A stretch of DNA of 64,000 nt from Leptospira johnsonii (GTDB taxonomy: Bacteria; Spirochaetota; Leptospiria; Leptospirales; Leptospiraceae): assembly GCF_003112675.1 (NCBI RefSeq), contig NZ_BFAY01000005.1, positions 434,001-498,000 on the forward strand, given 5' to 3'. Position 1 is the first letter of the stretch; each line of letters opens with the position of its first letter. Made by a program: the position numbers and the translations under genes. Positions 8,977 to 19,391 of the stretch are shown in pieces. Under the pieces are notes generated by a model. It did not search any database, had not been told where the DNA came from, and worked only from the letters and a program-made list of their open reading frames with translations.

Positions 8977-9751
8977 TAAGAACCAGAGTCCTCAGGTCCG
9001 AAAAACGGACAGGGTCCCAGAATCACATCAAATCTCTCTTGTAATCAATTCTTCCAATAAACTAGTTAACCCCGAACTATTCGAAGGAGAATCCAAAGAG
9101 GCTCCATTTTTTAGGGTTTGGGTGAAAGAAGGTACCAGAGATGGAAAAGCAAAACTTGTCTGGAAGGGAGAAACATTAGAAGCCGAAACTAAGACTAATC
9201 TTCTTACAGGAGAACAATTACTTTTATCTCGAACTTTATCCGACAGAGGCTCCGAATGGAAAATACAAGAAAGGAAACTAACGTTAGAAGCGGATGATTC
9301 CAAAATTTTTTCTCCTTTAGAAAAAGGGCTCACAGGGGTTTTGGAGAAAGTACTACATAAAGAAGAAGGTCCTGTTTCCGAAGACAGCATTTTGTCCTTC
9401 TTGAAGAGTTATTTTCCTCATTTCGAATGGAAATCAGAGACTCCCTATTTCGAGTGGGAATGGGAAGGTGGAAATGCGGAAGGCTATTTGGGCGGAACCG
9501 ATCCGGGTCGAATATTTGTGCTCTTTATGGAGACTAAAGAAGACGGCCCGAGTTTGTACAGATTCCATTGGAAAAAAGAAGATGCGTCGGACCTGATTCT
9601 AACCGCTATTTATACTAGTTCTAAATTGTACTTGCATATAGGTCGGAATCGTAAAAAATTTATGCAGTTCTTGGAAGAATCGGGAGTTAGATTCCAGGAA
9701 CTCAGGATACAATATAAGCCCTCTTTACAGAGAAGGGAATGGACTGCGTGA
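8945..9751 (+). CDS. Hypothetical protein, possible FliK-like (YlqG-like) partner of the FlhB-like gene
   Basis: I do not recognise the 268-residue sequence directly. Its C-terminal 90 residues alternate beta-type segments and end in KKFMQFLEESGVRFQELRIQYKPS, which resembles the last part of flagellar hook-length control (FliK) domains. The N-terminal third is proline- and charge-rich. The gene lies between rnhB and an FlhB C-terminal-like gene, the place held by ylqG in Bacillus, a FliK-related gene. Context and the weak end motif together suggest a stand-alone relative of FliK; sequence alone would not prove it. It overlaps both neighbours. Confidence 0.6.
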   Translation: MLPIPPPNPIDKNQSPQVRKTDRVPESHQISLVINSSNKLVNPELFEGESKEAPFFRVWVKEGTRDGKAKLVWKGETLEAETKTNLLTGEQLLLSRTLSDRGSEWKIQERKLTLEADDSKIFSPLEKGLTGVLEKVLHKEEGPVSEDSILSFLKSYFPHFEWKSETPYFEWEWEGGNAEGYLGGTDPGRIFVLFMETKEDGPSLYRFHWKKEDASDLILTAIYTSSKLYLHIGRNRKKFMQFLEESGVRFQELRIQYKPSLQRREWTA

Positions 9752-10002
9752 AATTCGGAATAGCTCTAAAGTTTACACCGGACGAAAATAAAGGCCCCAA
9801 GATCCTAGCTAAGGGAGAAGGTCTTTTAGGTGAAAAGATCAAGGGTGTGGCAAAGAGACACGGAGTTCCGATAGTGGAGGATGCTCCTTTGGCCGAGGCA
9901 CTTTCTCCGATACCGGTGGGTCAAGAAATCCCGGAAAATTTATACAGAGCGGTTGCGGGTGTTTTTGCTTTCGTACTCAGCCAAAAAGCGGAAGCAAATT
10001 AA
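9748..10002 (+). CDS. FlhB C-terminal-like protein (FlhX/YlqH type)
   Basis: The 84-residue protein matches the cytoplasmic C-terminal domain of the flagellar export protein FlhB (KFGIALKFTPDENKGPKILAKG, then IKGVAKRHGVPIVEDAPLAEAL). The autocleaving NPTH motif of FlhB is replaced: the equivalent position reads TPDENKGP, so no self-cleavage is expected. I place the start at GTG 9748, which overlaps the previous stop (GTGA) and has AAGGGA 9 bases upstream; the ATG at 9739 touches that site directly. Such orphan proteins can partly replace the FlhB C-terminus in other bacteria. Confidence 0.85.
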   Translation: MKFGIALKFTPDENKGPKILAKGEGLLGEKIKGVAKRHGVPIVEDAPLAEALSPIPVGQEIPENLYRAVAGVFAFVLSQKAEAN

Positions 10003-10015
10003 GGGAATTTGAAAA

Positions 10016-11200
10016 ATGAAAAAATTGAACGTGTCCGAATTGAAGCCGGGTATGAGATTCACAAAGCCCGTATATCTGGACAAAGAAAATCTGTTCATCA
10101 CTTCCAATACTCCGATCACTGATTCGGACTTGGAACGTTTGAAAAGATTCGGGATCACCGAGGTATTGACCCACGGAGATCTCCTGGTAATAGATGTGGA
10201 TCCTGAAAGATTGGAAACCCAATTAGAGGATTTTATCATCAGTACGATCGTAGACGAGGACCTTCTTCCTTTAAAAGGTATCTACGATAGCTTGAATCGT
10301 ATTAAGGTACAATTTTCCAATCTATACAAAAACACTTTTGCATTAGTACAAGACGTTTATCGAAAAGTTGCGGACGATAAGGTATTCGATTTTGGTCCAG
10401 TGAGAGAACAAGGTGAGGCATTGGCCGACTTTGTGAGGACCCATAATAATCTTTCGTATCTGATCTTGGGAATGAATAATCCTGGGTATTATCTATATAA
10501 CCAGATCACTACTTCCACATTCTATGCTCTCATCATAGGAAAACTTCTGGACTTCTCCCGACCTAAAATGGTGGATCTCGCGATTTCCTGTTTAGTAGCG
10601 GATGTGGGAATGACAAAGGTACCTGCGACCATTTCCGAAAAAACGGACCAGCTCACCGACGAAGAATACAAATCCATCCTAAAGCATACGATCATAGGAT
10701 ACCAGGTACTTACTCAGAGAGTCAAAATTAAAAACAGTTTGGCCGTTGTGGCTCTACAACACCATGAACGTTTTGATGGAAAGGGGTATCCCCAAAAGAT
10801 CGCAGCCACTGCGATAGAGGAGAATGCCAGGATCTATGCGATTGCGGACAATTTTTCCGCTCTTATTACAAACAGACCTCATAGACAAAGAATACTTCCT
10901 CACGAAGCAATCAAATCCATGATCAGTATGGATGTAGGTAAGTTTGATCTAAAGATCGTACGAACATTCTTGAATCAGGTTTCCTTGTATCCTGTGGGTT
11001 CTTGTGTGGAACTTTCCGATAAAAGAGTGGGAGTCGTTCTTGCAGCAAATGCGGACAAACCTTTAAGGCCTTCTATCCGTATTATAAAAGACGAATATGG
11101 AACATTTGTTAGAAACCTGATCTTGATAGATCTGGTAAAAGAGAATCATCTGTTTATCGTCAAGGCATTAGATCTACAGGAAGCCACTGCAAATTCTTAA
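10016..11200 (+). CDS. Degenerate HD-GYP domain protein
   Basis: Residues 1-75 resemble the N-terminal domain often preceding HD-GYP modules ([18 protein letters not shown]). Residues about 150-330 form the HD-GYP domain, with KHT (223-225), [11 protein letters not shown] (249-259) and [10 protein letters not shown] (271-280). The HD pair is broken: where LLHDIGK is expected the protein reads LVADVGM, with Ala195 in place of His. The early His of the HsxRVA helix is also absent. Intact HD-GYP proteins hydrolyse cyclic di-GMP using a metal centre; this one lacks key ligands and is more likely a sensor or scaffold. A good Shine-Dalgarno (AAGGGA) precedes ATG 10016. Confidence 0.85.
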   Translation: MKKLNVSELKPGMRFTKPVYLDKENLFITSNTPITDSDLERLKRFGITEVLTHGDLLVIDVDPERLETQLEDFIISTIVDEDLLPLKGIYDSLNRIKVQFSNLYKNTFALVQDVYRKVADDKVFDFGPVREQGEALADFVRTHNNLSYLILGMNNPGYYLYNQITTSTFYALIIGKLLDFSRPKMVDLAISCLVADVGMTKVPATISEKTDQLTDEEYKSILKHTIIGYQVLTQRVKIKNSLAVVALQHHERFDGKGYPQKIAATAIEENARIYAIADNFSALITNRPHRQRILPHEAIKSMISMDVGKFDLKIVRTFLNQVSLYPVGSCVELSDKRVGVVLAANADKPLRPSIRIIKDEYGTFVRNLILIDLVKENHLFIVKALDLQEATANS

Positions 11201-11269
11201 TTTTTTGGGATCTATACTTTTGGATCAAAAAAGTTCTCTCAATTCTTCTTTTCTAAAACAGGTCTCTGT

Positions 11270-11629
11270 ATGGGACCTAACTCTAAGCGAAGAGTATTAA
11301 AAGGAAAAGATGGAGAAAATCTAGCCACGGAACTTCTTCGTAAACAAGGTCATAAAATTCTAGAAAGAAACTTTCGGATCAGAAGGGGAGAAATCGACAT
11401 AATCAGTGAGAAAGAAAACGTCCTCTATTTTACGGAAGTGAAGTACTGGGCTAAAACATCTCCACTTCACCCTCTGGAAATATTCGATCCGACAAAGATC
11501 CGCAGAATGAAAACGGCAGCGGGGTATTATTTGAGCAAGAACGTTTCCTTTAGAGATCATTTTGTCTCCTTCTCTCTGGCCCTTATTACCGAAAAAAGGG
11601 AACTGAAATATTATCTTAATCTATTCTAA
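11270..11629 (+). CDS. YraN family (UPF0102) nuclease-fold protein
   Basis: The 119 residues match the UPF0102/YraN family: GKDGENLATELLRKQGHKILERNFR, RRGEIDIISEKEN and LYFTEVKYW. The Glu-Ile-Asp and Glu-Val-Lys motifs correspond to the metal site of the endonuclease-like fold, although the usual EVKxR reads EVKYW here. The function is not established; members are often beside rnhB or comM genes, as here. Confidence 0.88.
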   Translation: MGPNSKRRVLKGKDGENLATELLRKQGHKILERNFRIRRGEIDIISEKENVLYFTEVKYWAKTSPLHPLEIFDPTKIRRMKTAAGYYLSKNVSFRDHFVSFSLALITEKRELKYYLNLF

Positions 11630-11697
11630 AACAATCGTTAAGCGATTTGAAAAACGAGTCGATTTTCGAATTGTCTGCGGGTTCTCAAGGATGAGGA

Positions 11698-11921
<224 letters not shown>

Positions 11922-11951
11922 CCACAAAAATAAAACCGTCGAAAGAACAAG

Positions 11952-13487
11952 TTAGGTTACGGCCCTGTTTTCCGGAAACCATCCGGAATTCAGGAAAACA
12001 AGGGCCTCCTCTAAATTCCTCAAAAGTACTTCCTCCGAACCTTCCAAATCTGCAATCGTCCTTGCCACTTTCCTAAAATGAGCGACCTTACGAATGCTAA
12101 ACTTTTGTAAGCCGACAGCCCTCCAAAAATAAGTTTCGCATTCCTTGGAAAGAGGGATCATTCTTTCCACTTCTTCTCCTCTTAATCTTCCGTTGTATAA
12201 TTTACCTGTTTCTCTGAATAATCTACGGTATTGTATATCCGAAGCTGATTGGATGGAATCTCGGATAGATTTTAGATTTATGGAAACCTTCTCCCCATCG
12301 GAGAGCCCTGAAAAACCTATATGATAGAATATTTCGATCCGATCTAAAAATGGTCCGCTAAAGGAGGACTGGTAATTTCGGACGTTTGAAACGCTGCAGT
12401 TACATTCCTTTATAAGGGTTTGGTAATATCCACATGGACAAGGATTGGTGGCTCCTATGAACAAAAAGGAAGCAGGGTAGGTGATAGAACCATTGATCCG
12501 TGAGATCGTAATTTTCCCTTCTTCCATCGGTTCTCTTAACGCTTGTAAATTCCTAGAATGGAATTCTGAAAGTTCATCTAAGAATAGGATCCCATTTCCA
12601 GCTAGGGAAACTTCTCCCATTTTTAAACTGCTAGAACCTCCAACCAATGAAATATCGGAAGTTGTATGATGAGGACTTCTAAAAGGTCTTTCTACTTCTG
12701 TATCGGATAGATTCTCTTGTAAGGAACGGATGCCTAATAATTCGATCCCTTCTTTCTCTCGGATCTTAGGAAGAAATCCATGCGCTAATTTAGCAAGCAT
12801 TGTCTTTCCTGCGCCTGGAGGCCCTGAAAGTAAACAATGATGGAATCCAGCGCTTGCAATTTGAATGGCGCGTATCGCAGGCAATTGACTTTTATGAAAT
12901 TCAGATTTCCAGGGAAGAACTTCGGATTTGATCCTTATACTTCCTTTTGGCTCCGGCTGTATTTTTCCTTTAGCTAAGGAGACTAAATCTTTCAGATGAG
13001 AGATTGCATAGATTGGAATTTTTTCCAGGATAGAAGCTTCTTTCCTATTTTCAAAAGGAACAACTGCCGCAGTAAAACCTTTACTCTCCAATCCGAAAAG
13101 TATAGGAAGAATTCCTTTCAAAGGTTTTACAGTTCCGTCGAGCCCCACTTCGCCAAGGAAAAGAAATTGTTCTAGTTTTTCAGAACTAGGTAGCTGCTCT
13201 GTGAGATATAAGATCCCGGCAGCAATGGGAAGATCTAAGTATGTCCCTTCCTTTTTTCTGCCGGCAGGCGCTAAATGGACCAGAATATTCTGAAGAGAAT
13301 ATTCAAATCCGCTGTTCTCAATTGCTATCCTGATCCTATCTGAGGATTCTTTGATCGCGGGGCTCGGAAGTCCTGTAATCAGGAACCTTGGGATGCCTCT
13401 TTTGATATTGATCTCTACAGATACCGGAAATGGTTGTATTCCCTCCAGGGAAGCCCCCAGAAATTTGGTCAGTTTACATGTCTCCAT
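11952..13487 (-). CDS. comM: ComM/YifB family Mg-chelatase-like AAA+ ATPase
   Basis: The 511-residue protein has the N-terminal Lon-like/ChlI domain (about 1-180, including HLAPAGRKKEGTYLDLPIA and GEVGLDGTVKPLKG). The AAA+ part carries Walker A GPPGAGKT (222-229), RPFRSPHHT (267-275), Walker B ILFLDE (300-305) and the C-terminal PCPCGYY zinc-like and helical segment. In Gram-negative bacteria ComM is a DNA helicase that drives branch migration during natural transformation; whether leptospires use it so is unknown. The gene is alone on the minus strand between plus-strand genes. Confidence 0.92.
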   Translation of the reverse strand: METCKLTKFLGASLEGIQPFPVSVEINIKRGIPRFLITGLPSPAIKESSDRIRIAIENSGFEYSLQNILVHLAPAGRKKEGTYLDLPIAAGILYLTEQLPSSEKLEQFLFLGEVGLDGTVKPLKGILPILFGLESKGFTAAVVPFENRKEASILEKIPIYAISHLKDLVSLAKGKIQPEPKGSIRIKSEVLPWKSEFHKSQLPAIRAIQIASAGFHHCLLSGPPGAGKTMLAKLAHGFLPKIREKEGIELLGIRSLQENLSDTEVERPFRSPHHTTSDISLVGGSSSLKMGEVSLAGNGILFLDELSEFHSRNLQALREPMEEGKITISRINGSITYPASFLFIGATNPCPCGYYQTLIKECNCSVSNVRNYQSSFSGPFLDRIEIFYHIGFSGLSDGEKVSINLKSIRDSIQSASDIQYRRLFRETGKLYNGRLRGEEVERMIPLSKECETYFWRAVGLQKFSIRKVAHFRKVARTIADLEGSEEVLLRNLEEALVFLNSGWFPENRAVT

Positions 13488-13569
13488 AATCGGGACAGGT
13501 GCGGAAAAATTCAGACCTCTCGCTTTTTTTCTAAAAACTAGTTTATCACTTCCGGACCTTCAGTAACTT

Positions 13570-13944
13570 ATGCATGAAATGGTGCGATTCTTCGCTTTTT
13601 TACTGGCCCTATTTACCATACAGTGTGGAGCCAGACTGATCAAAAAAGAGAAGTTATCTGAGATCAACGAGCATTACCAGGATAAGATATACAGCCTTAA
13701 AAAAGACACAAAAGTCTCCATGACCGAAACTTTTAAGAAGGGAATGTTGGTCCGAATCTACATCGAATCGACTCCTTCCCTGATTAAAGTGAAATGTTTC
13801 CCTGCGGACCAGAAAAGGGAACATGCAATCGGCAGGCTGATCGCCTATCAGGTGAATGAAGATCTAGAGAAAAAGACCATCAGTATAGAGGATTTGGATA
13901 AGATCGTTGCAAATGAGCTCACGGAATATAAAAAGAAAAAGTAG
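13570..13944 (+). CDS. Small putative lipoprotein
   Basis: The 124-residue product begins with a short hydrophobic stretch ([12 protein letters not shown]) ending at Cys, consistent with the relaxed leptospiral lipobox, although Gln before Cys is unusual. The mature part is hydrophilic and helix-rich with Lys-rich end. No family is recognised. ATG at 13570 and ATG at 13579 are both possible starts. The end overlaps the possible longer start of the peptidase gene downstream. Confidence 0.6.
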   Translation: MHEMVRFFAFLLALFTIQCGARLIKKEKLSEINEHYQDKIYSLKKDTKVSMTETFKKGMLVRIYIESTPSLIKVKCFPADQKREHAIGRLIAYQVNEDLEKKTISIEDLDKIVANELTEYKKKK

Positions 13945-14926
13945 CCGTCGTTCCCCCCTAGGTTCAAGAAGGCATCCCGACGCAGCCGATATTAAATATG
14001 TGAAACGGACGATTCTTTGCCTTCCCATTATATCCGCCATGCTTACCTCGTCTTTATCGGCCGATCCGCTCAAAAATTACGAAAACGCGATCAACGATTA
14101 CGCGAATAAGGACTCTTCTTTTTTTACAGACAAGGAAGAGCGTAAGATCAAACAATTATTCTCTCAATCCCCGGAAGAATGGGAAGAAGACAAATATTCT
14201 TCTCTTAGCTATCATAAGGACAAATCCAATCTAGAGCTTCCTTCTTTTATTAGCATCAATCCAATTGTTTCGTCTAAGATTGTTAGCCAAAGCGGCTTTA
14301 TCATAAAATCCTATATTGTAAAACCTAAAGATACATTATTCAGGATCGCTAAGGCCTTAAAGACTACTGCCGCTAAAATTTCAGAAGCAAACGGTCTAAA
14401 CAAAGGTTCCGTTCTAAAAGTGGGACAAAGTTTAAGCGTTCCTGTTAAGGTTGGAAATGCTTCTCGCCAGAAAATAGAATACAAAAGAGTATTCATTACT
14501 CCTGTCTTAGGAGCTAGATTCTCTTCCAGATACGGTAAAAGAAAAGATCCGTTCCACACAGGTGGAGGTGGTTACCATACTGGGATAGATATGGCTGGCC
14601 CTCAAGGAGCACCAATACTCGCTTCCGCAGACGGCGTAGTAAGTTTTGCCGGAGTGAATGGTGGTTACGGAAACTCAGTCATAGTAGATCATCCAAACGG
14701 TTATAGGACCATGTATGCGCATTGCGCTAAAATTACAGTGGAAGAGGGAACGAAAGTGAGAGCAGGGACGGTCATAGGTGCCGTAGGTCGCACAGGCTCC
14801 GCTACAGGTTCTCATCTCCATTTCGAGGTGTTCTATAACGGAAAAAGGATCAATCCTGAGGTGGCGCTTAGGAAGACCTTAAAAATTGTTACGAACCTGG
14901 ACCCAGGCAAAGTAGCGAAACTTTAA
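13913..14926 (+). CDS. LysM and M23 peptidase domain protein
   Basis: The protein (337 residues from ATG 13913) has a signal-like segment ([22 protein letters not shown]), one LysM domain (about residues 127-171, [16 protein letters not shown] to [12 protein letters not shown]) and a C-terminal M23 metallopeptidase domain with the zinc ligands in HTGIDMAG and HLHFE (the latter near residues 301-305). M23 enzymes cut peptidoglycan crosslinks; LysM anchors them to glycan. Start choice is uncertain: GTG 14000 would give a compact signal peptide and no overlap with the lipoprotein gene, but has no clear ribosome binding site. A terminator follows, so it is separate from the T2SS operon. Confidence 0.88.
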   Translation: MSSRNIKRKSSRRSPLGSRRHPDAADIKYVKRTILCLPIISAMLTSSLSADPLKNYENAINDYANKDSSFFTDKEERKIKQLFSQSPEEWEEDKYSSLSYHKDKSNLELPSFISINPIVSSKIVSQSGFIIKSYIVKPKDTLFRIAKALKTTAAKISEANGLNKGSVLKVGQSLSVPVKVGNASRQKIEYKRVFITPVLGARFSSRYGKRKDPFHTGGGGYHTGIDMAGPQGAPILASADGVVSFAGVNGGYGNSVIVDHPNGYRTMYAHCAKITVEEGTKVRAGTVIGAVGRTGSATGSHLHFEVFYNGKRINPEVALRKTLKIVTNLDPGKVAKL

Positions 14927-14942
14927 GCGATCATCTTTCGAT

Positions 14943-14977
14943 AAGCCGGGACCAACATTTTTGGAGCCGGCTTTTTT
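14943..14977 (+). terminator. Terminator between the M23 gene and the T2SS operon
   Basis: AAGCCGG (14943-14949) pairs with CCGGCTT (14967-14973), with an additional inner CCAA/TTGG pairing, and the right arm runs into TTTTTT. It lies 17 bases after the M23 stop. Confidence 0.75.
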
Positions 14978-15010
14978 AGAATGATTCCGTGAGAATATCC
15001 GAAGGGCGCA

Positions 15011-15904
15011 ATGAACGCAATTTTTATCGAATTCAGAAAACATACATTCTATGTTCTGATCCCTGTCGTGATATTTTTTTCCTTCTCTCTGGCATATCTT
15101 TGTAGAGGGATACTTCTACTTTTTCTGACCCCGAATGTGCAGACAGGTTCCTCAACAGCAGCTCCCAGAAGACCCGTGGCTGAAAATTCTATCACAGTCG
15201 AAATGTCCAAGGAGATGGTAACTGGTTCTTTGTTCAGGGGAAGTTTAGCTCCTCCTCCGGGAGAAGTTCCTGCAGGTGCGGACGGAACTCCTGGAGCTCC
15301 TCCGGATACTGGAGAAGGGGAAGAAATGAGAGTGACCGGGACTTTAAGCGGCCACTGGAGTTTTGCCAGAGTAACTATTTTAGAAAAAGGGAAACAAAAC
15401 GCGGAAGAATTCGCAATGGGAGAAGCAGTGGGCGGATACAAGGTAAAGTCCATTCTCCTGAACCATGTAGTCTTGGAAAAAGGAGGCCAGTCTCTCAAAG
15501 TAGAGATAGGCCAAACACCTGGCGAAGCTAGGGCCAAATTAGGTGCTCAGGCAGATGTCCCTGGAGGACCGCCTGCTGCTGATACGGTCCGTAAAATTCT
15601 GTCCAGACAGGACGTGAATAGAAAATTAGCGAACGTAGCTGAACTTTATAAGGGAAAATTCGGTCCTTATTTGGAAAATAACACGATTGCGGGATACAAA
15701 ATTTACAGCATAGGCAGCGATCATATTTTTTATTCTCTGGGAGCTAGAACCGGAGATGTGGTGCGGCGGGTAAACGGAATGCCATTAAACGATACGGTGA
15801 AAATGATGGAGATATGGAATTCCCTGAAAACGGCCGATAAAGTATCCGTAGACGTAGAGAGAATGGGCAAGATACTGTCCTACGAATTCATCATCCGGAA
15901 TTAA
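15011..15904 (+). CDS. gspC: Type II secretion inner-membrane protein GspC
   Basis: GspC couples the inner-membrane platform to the secretin GspD. The 297-residue protein has one N-terminal membrane segment (about 13-38), a Pro/Gly/Ala-rich linker (about 80-100), an HR domain (about 100-165, [15 protein letters not shown]...) and a PDZ-like C-terminal domain (about 210-297) with [23 protein letters not shown] precedes the ATG. As first gene of the operon its position supports the call. The C-terminal PDZ is typical of GspC of other bacteria. Confidence 0.9.
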   Translation: MNAIFIEFRKHTFYVLIPVVIFFSFSLAYLCRGILLLFLTPNVQTGSSTAAPRRPVAENSITVEMSKEMVTGSLFRGSLAPPPGEVPAGADGTPGAPPDTGEGEEMRVTGTLSGHWSFARVTILEKGKQNAEEFAMGEAVGGYKVKSILLNHVVLEKGGQSLKVEIGQTPGEARAKLGAQADVPGGPPAADTVRKILSRQDVNRKLANVAELYKGKFGPYLENNTIAGYKIYSIGSDHIFYSLGARTGDVVRRVNGMPLNDTVKMMEIWNSLKTADKVSVDVERMGKILSYEFIIRN

Positions 15905-15911
15905 AGATTAA

Positions 15912-17702
15912 ATGCGCAAAATAGATTTACGATCCAGATATTTGAGAAACGCGGCCTTCGCGTTCTTACTTCTTCTTTCGGTGAACGAAGGTTTACTCTC
16001 CCAGGCTTCCAAAAAAGGAAGTAAGAGAAATACTGCCCCAACCGCGGAAGATACAAAGGAAAAAACCTTTTATGCCAACTGGAGAGATACTGAACTTAAT
16101 GATTTTCTAAAAGGGATGAGCGCGATCCTAAAGAAAAACATTCTTTTGGATGAAAGTTTAAAAGGTAAGAAGATCACGATCATCTCCCAAAAAGAGATCC
16201 CTGTCAAAAACGCATTTCCATTTATGAAGGCGGTTTTGGAATCCATGGGATTCGCGGTCGTGGAAGAAGTAGACCTGATCACTATCGTAAAATTGAAGGA
16301 TGCACTTGCTAGATCTCCTTACGTGAGAGTGGGTAAAGATCCTATCCCAGAAACGGAAGCATTAGATAATCGTATTATTACACAGATCATTCCGGTAGAA
16401 AATGTAAAACCGGAAGAATTGGAACCGATCCTAAAAAGATTAACTTCTCCCAATACAGATATTATTGTTTATAGAAATACAAATACGATCGTTCTTTCCG
16501 GTTCTACCGCAGACATCAATAAATTACTCACTTTAGTAAACGAGTTGGATGTAAGACCGGATGAAACCAGTCCTGGAGCGATTGCCTCTGCTGGTGATGT
16601 TCATATTTATACATTAGAATTCAGTGAAGCGGAGAAGATTGCCGCGACTCTGATCAAATTAGATAATCCTATGGTAGGAGATCTTCCTATTCCAAGTGGA
16701 GCGCCTGGAGCTCCACCTCCACCTGCTCCTAAGGTAGAAAAGATTAAGGCAGTAGCTCATAAGGAGTCCAACTCGGTTATCGTTACAGCTACTGAAGCGG
16801 AATGGAACGAGATCCGTAAGATTATCCGAGTTCTGGACTCTGCAAGAAAGCAGGTCCTATTGGAGGTTTTGATCGTAGAACTCTCTTCCACCGATACGAA
16901 TGACTTCGGTATCGACTGGAGATTCCAAGGACAGGGACCTTATAGCCAGTTCAATTCAGGACTTGCGAAAGAAGGTAATATTATCAACTCAAGCGGTAGG
17001 ATCAATCCAAACCTGAACACGTTATCCGGCTTCTCTCTCGGTTTCGTACAAGCGGGTGCTCAACAGATCTTAGGGATTTTGAGTGCCAACCAAGGAAATG
17101 AGAATTTCAACGTATTATCCGCTCCTCAAGTATTGACCTTGGACAACCAAGAGGCGGAGATCAACGTAGGACAGGACGTTCCAGTCAGGACCCAAAGTCG
17201 TAACGCAGGTTTGGGCGGTGCAAACGCGGTGACAGTAGACAACTACGAATATCGTCCAACCGGTATTAAATTAAAATTCACTCCTCACGTTAATAAGAAT
17301 AACCGAATCACTTTAGATCTTTTGCAAGAGATCAAAAATATCGCCTCCATCGCACTTGCCGGAGGTAACCCAACTTTTAATAGAAGGGAAGTAAAAACCA
17401 CAATTACGATCGATAATCGACAGACGATCGTGATCGGGGGTTTGATCTCCAACGACAAACAAAAACGTCTGATCAAGATCCCATTATTGGGAGATATTCC
17501 TTATCTAGGTTGGATCTTTCGCAGGACCACGGAACAATTAAAAAAGACCAATTTAATGGTTTTTATCACCCCGCACATCTTGGACAATCGTGAACTTGCT
17601 GATAAGATGACTGTTAAGAAGAAACTACAACAGGAAAGATACGAAATCGAAAGGGAAAGGGTTCTAAACAAAGAAGCCACCATCAAGGAACGCGGAGAAT
17701 AA
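15912..17702 (+). CDS. gspD: Type II secretion secretin GspD
   Basis: GspD forms the outer-membrane channel. The 596-residue preprotein has a signal peptide (to about residue 30, ending LLSQAS), an N0 domain (about 50-130), N1-N3 repeats with [19 protein letters not shown] and NVKPEEL-like KH folds, and the secretin domain (about 310-565) with VPVRTQ and [18 protein letters not shown] long Pro-rich insertion (about 255-275) lies in the N-domains. The C-terminal 30 residues are charged and may form the pilotin-binding S-domain. Seven bases separate it from gspC. Confidence 0.95.
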   Translation: MRKIDLRSRYLRNAAFAFLLLLSVNEGLLSQASKKGSKRNTAPTAEDTKEKTFYANWRDTELNDFLKGMSAILKKNILLDESLKGKKITIISQKEIPVKNAFPFMKAVLESMGFAVVEEVDLITIVKLKDALARSPYVRVGKDPIPETEALDNRIITQIIPVENVKPEELEPILKRLTSPNTDIIVYRNTNTIVLSGSTADINKLLTLVNELDVRPDETSPGAIASAGDVHIYTLEFSEAEKIAATLIKLDNPMVGDLPIPSGAPGAPPPPAPKVEKIKAVAHKESNSVIVTATEAEWNEIRKIIRVLDSARKQVLLEVLIVELSSTDTNDFGIDWRFQGQGPYSQFNSGLAKEGNIINSSGRINPNLNTLSGFSLGFVQAGAQQILGILSANQGNENFNVLSAPQVLTLDNQEAEINVGQDVPVRTQSRNAGLGGANAVTVDNYEYRPTGIKLKFTPHVNKNNRITLDLLQEIKNIASIALAGGNPTFNRREVKTTITIDNRQTIVIGGLISNDKQKRLIKIPLLGDIPYLGWIFRRTTEQLKKTNLMVFITPHILDNRELADKMTVKKKLQQERYEIERERVLNKEATIKERGE

Positions 17703-17706
17703 TACA

Positions 17707-19380
17707 GTGAAAACTCTAGGTGATATTCTCGTAGAAGACGGGGTCATATCTTCCAAGGATCTGGAAGACTCTCTCAAACTACAGAAAAAGAATCATTTAC
17801 CTCTAGGACATATTCTTCAAAAAAAAGGGATCGCAGGAGAAGTAGACGTTCTGAAGGCGATGGCCCGCCTCTACAAAATGGAATTCCGGGAAAAACTGGA
17901 ATTCAAGGGAATGGAAGAAGTTTACGACCGTATCCCTCTTAAACTGATCCAAAAAAGTAAAATAGTTCCTTTCGAACTAACTAAGAAGAACGTAAAGATC
18001 GCGATTTCCGATCCTACGGATCTTCACCCGATGGATGATGTACGTTCTGCATTAAAAGAATTTAAAGTAGATTTCATACTCGCACCTGAACCTGAGGTGA
18101 TGAGACTTATCCATTCCCAGTTCGACACTACTTCCGCAGCTGCGAAAGATATGTTGAATGAAATGGAAGGTAGCTTCTCGGAACTAGCAGAAGGTTTCGA
18201 TAACGAGACAATAGACCTTTCGGACGACGCTCCTATCATCAAGATGGTGAACGTGATCCTCTCTCAAGCAGTAAACGAAAGAGCTTCGGATATACACATA
18301 GAGCCGTACGAAAAAAGCCTCGTGGTCCGGTACAGGATAGACGGTATTCTTCATAATGTATTAACACCTCCCAAGTCTTATCATGCAGGGATCACGTCCC
18401 GTATAAAGATCATGTCCAACCTGAATATCGCGGAGAACAGATTACCTCAGGATGGTAGGATCAAGCTCAGACTTGCAGGAAAGGACGTGGATATCCGGGT
18501 TTCCACAATTCCTTGTCAGTTCGGAGAACGTATCGTTATGCGTCTCTTGAACAAAACAGACCAGAAATATTCCTTGGAAACTATGGGATTTTATCCGGAT
18601 CTGATCAAGACACTTCGCACTCTTATTTACGAACCACACGGTATTATCTTAGTGACTGGTCCTACTGGATCCGGAAAATCCACCACATTATATTCTGCTT
18701 TAACCGAGCTGAATACGGAAGAAAGAAACATCATTACCTGCGAAGACCCAGTGGAATACCAGATAGACGGTGTTTCTCAAATGCAGATGCAAGAAAAGAT
18801 AGGACTTACATTTGCGACAGGCCTCCGAGCCATTCTACGTCAGGACCCGGACGTGATCATGGTGGGGGAGATCCGGGACGAGGAAACTGCTAGGATCGCG
18901 ATCCAAGCTTCCTTAACAGGTCACTTGGTATTTTCCACTTTGCACACGAATGACGCAGCTTCTGCAGCTACAAGACTTGTGGATATGGGGATTGAACCTT
19001 ATCTGATCACATCTACTGTTTTAGGTTTTATGGCCCAAAGGCTTGTAAGAACTATATGCAAAGAATGTAAAACTTCTTATAAACCTACTCCTCAGGAATT
19101 GGAGTCCATCGGAATTTCCAAAAAGGAACTGAAAGGCGGAGTCTTGTATAAGGGCAAGGGCTGTTCTCATTGTATGAATACCGGGTTTAAAGGAAGAACA
19201 GGAATTTATGAACTTCTGATCATAGACAGTAAGATCAAAAATGCGATCCTTGCCGGATCGGATACAAATAAGATCAATGATGTTGCCTTAGAAAGCGGAT
19301 TCGCTACTATGAGAGATTATGGGATCCGAAAAGTATTGGATGGAGTTACCACCCCGGACGAAGTTCTAAGGGTTACTTAA
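17707..19380 (+). CDS. gspE: Type II secretion ATPase GspE
   Basis: GspE is the cytoplasmic hexameric ATPase that powers pseudopilus assembly. The 557 residues show the N-terminal T2SSE domain (1-150), Walker [11 protein letters not shown] (about 318-327), the Asp box, Walker B in [12 protein letters not shown] (about 381-392) and the His box. The C-terminal zinc module is CKECKTS plus CSHCMNTG. The start is GTG 17707, 4 bases after gspD. Confidence 0.96.
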   Translation: MKTLGDILVEDGVISSKDLEDSLKLQKKNHLPLGHILQKKGIAGEVDVLKAMARLYKMEFREKLEFKGMEEVYDRIPLKLIQKSKIVPFELTKKNVKIAISDPTDLHPMDDVRSALKEFKVDFILAPEPEVMRLIHSQFDTTSAAAKDMLNEMEGSFSELAEGFDNETIDLSDDAPIIKMVNVILSQAVNERASDIHIEPYEKSLVVRYRIDGILHNVLTPPKSYHAGITSRIKIMSNLNIAENRLPQDGRIKLRLAGKDVDIRVSTIPCQFGERIVMRLLNKTDQKYSLETMGFYPDLIKTLRTLIYEPHGIILVTGPTGSGKSTTLYSALTELNTEERNIITCEDPVEYQIDGVSQMQMQEKIGLTFATGLRAILRQDPDVIMVGEIRDEETARIAIQASLTGHLVFSTLHTNDAASAATRLVDMGIEPYLITSTVLGFMAQRLVRTICKECKTSYKPTPQELESIGISKKELKGGVLYKGKGCSHCMNTGFKGRTGIYELLIIDSKIKNAILAGSDTNKINDVALESGFATMRDYGIRKVLDGVTTPDEVLRVT

Positions 19381-19391
19381 GTTTTCCTTCC

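Noticed and set aside
15049..15537. Open frame opposite gspC
   Set aside because: Low-complexity composition that mirrors the Pro/Gly/Ala linker of GspC; no support for expression.
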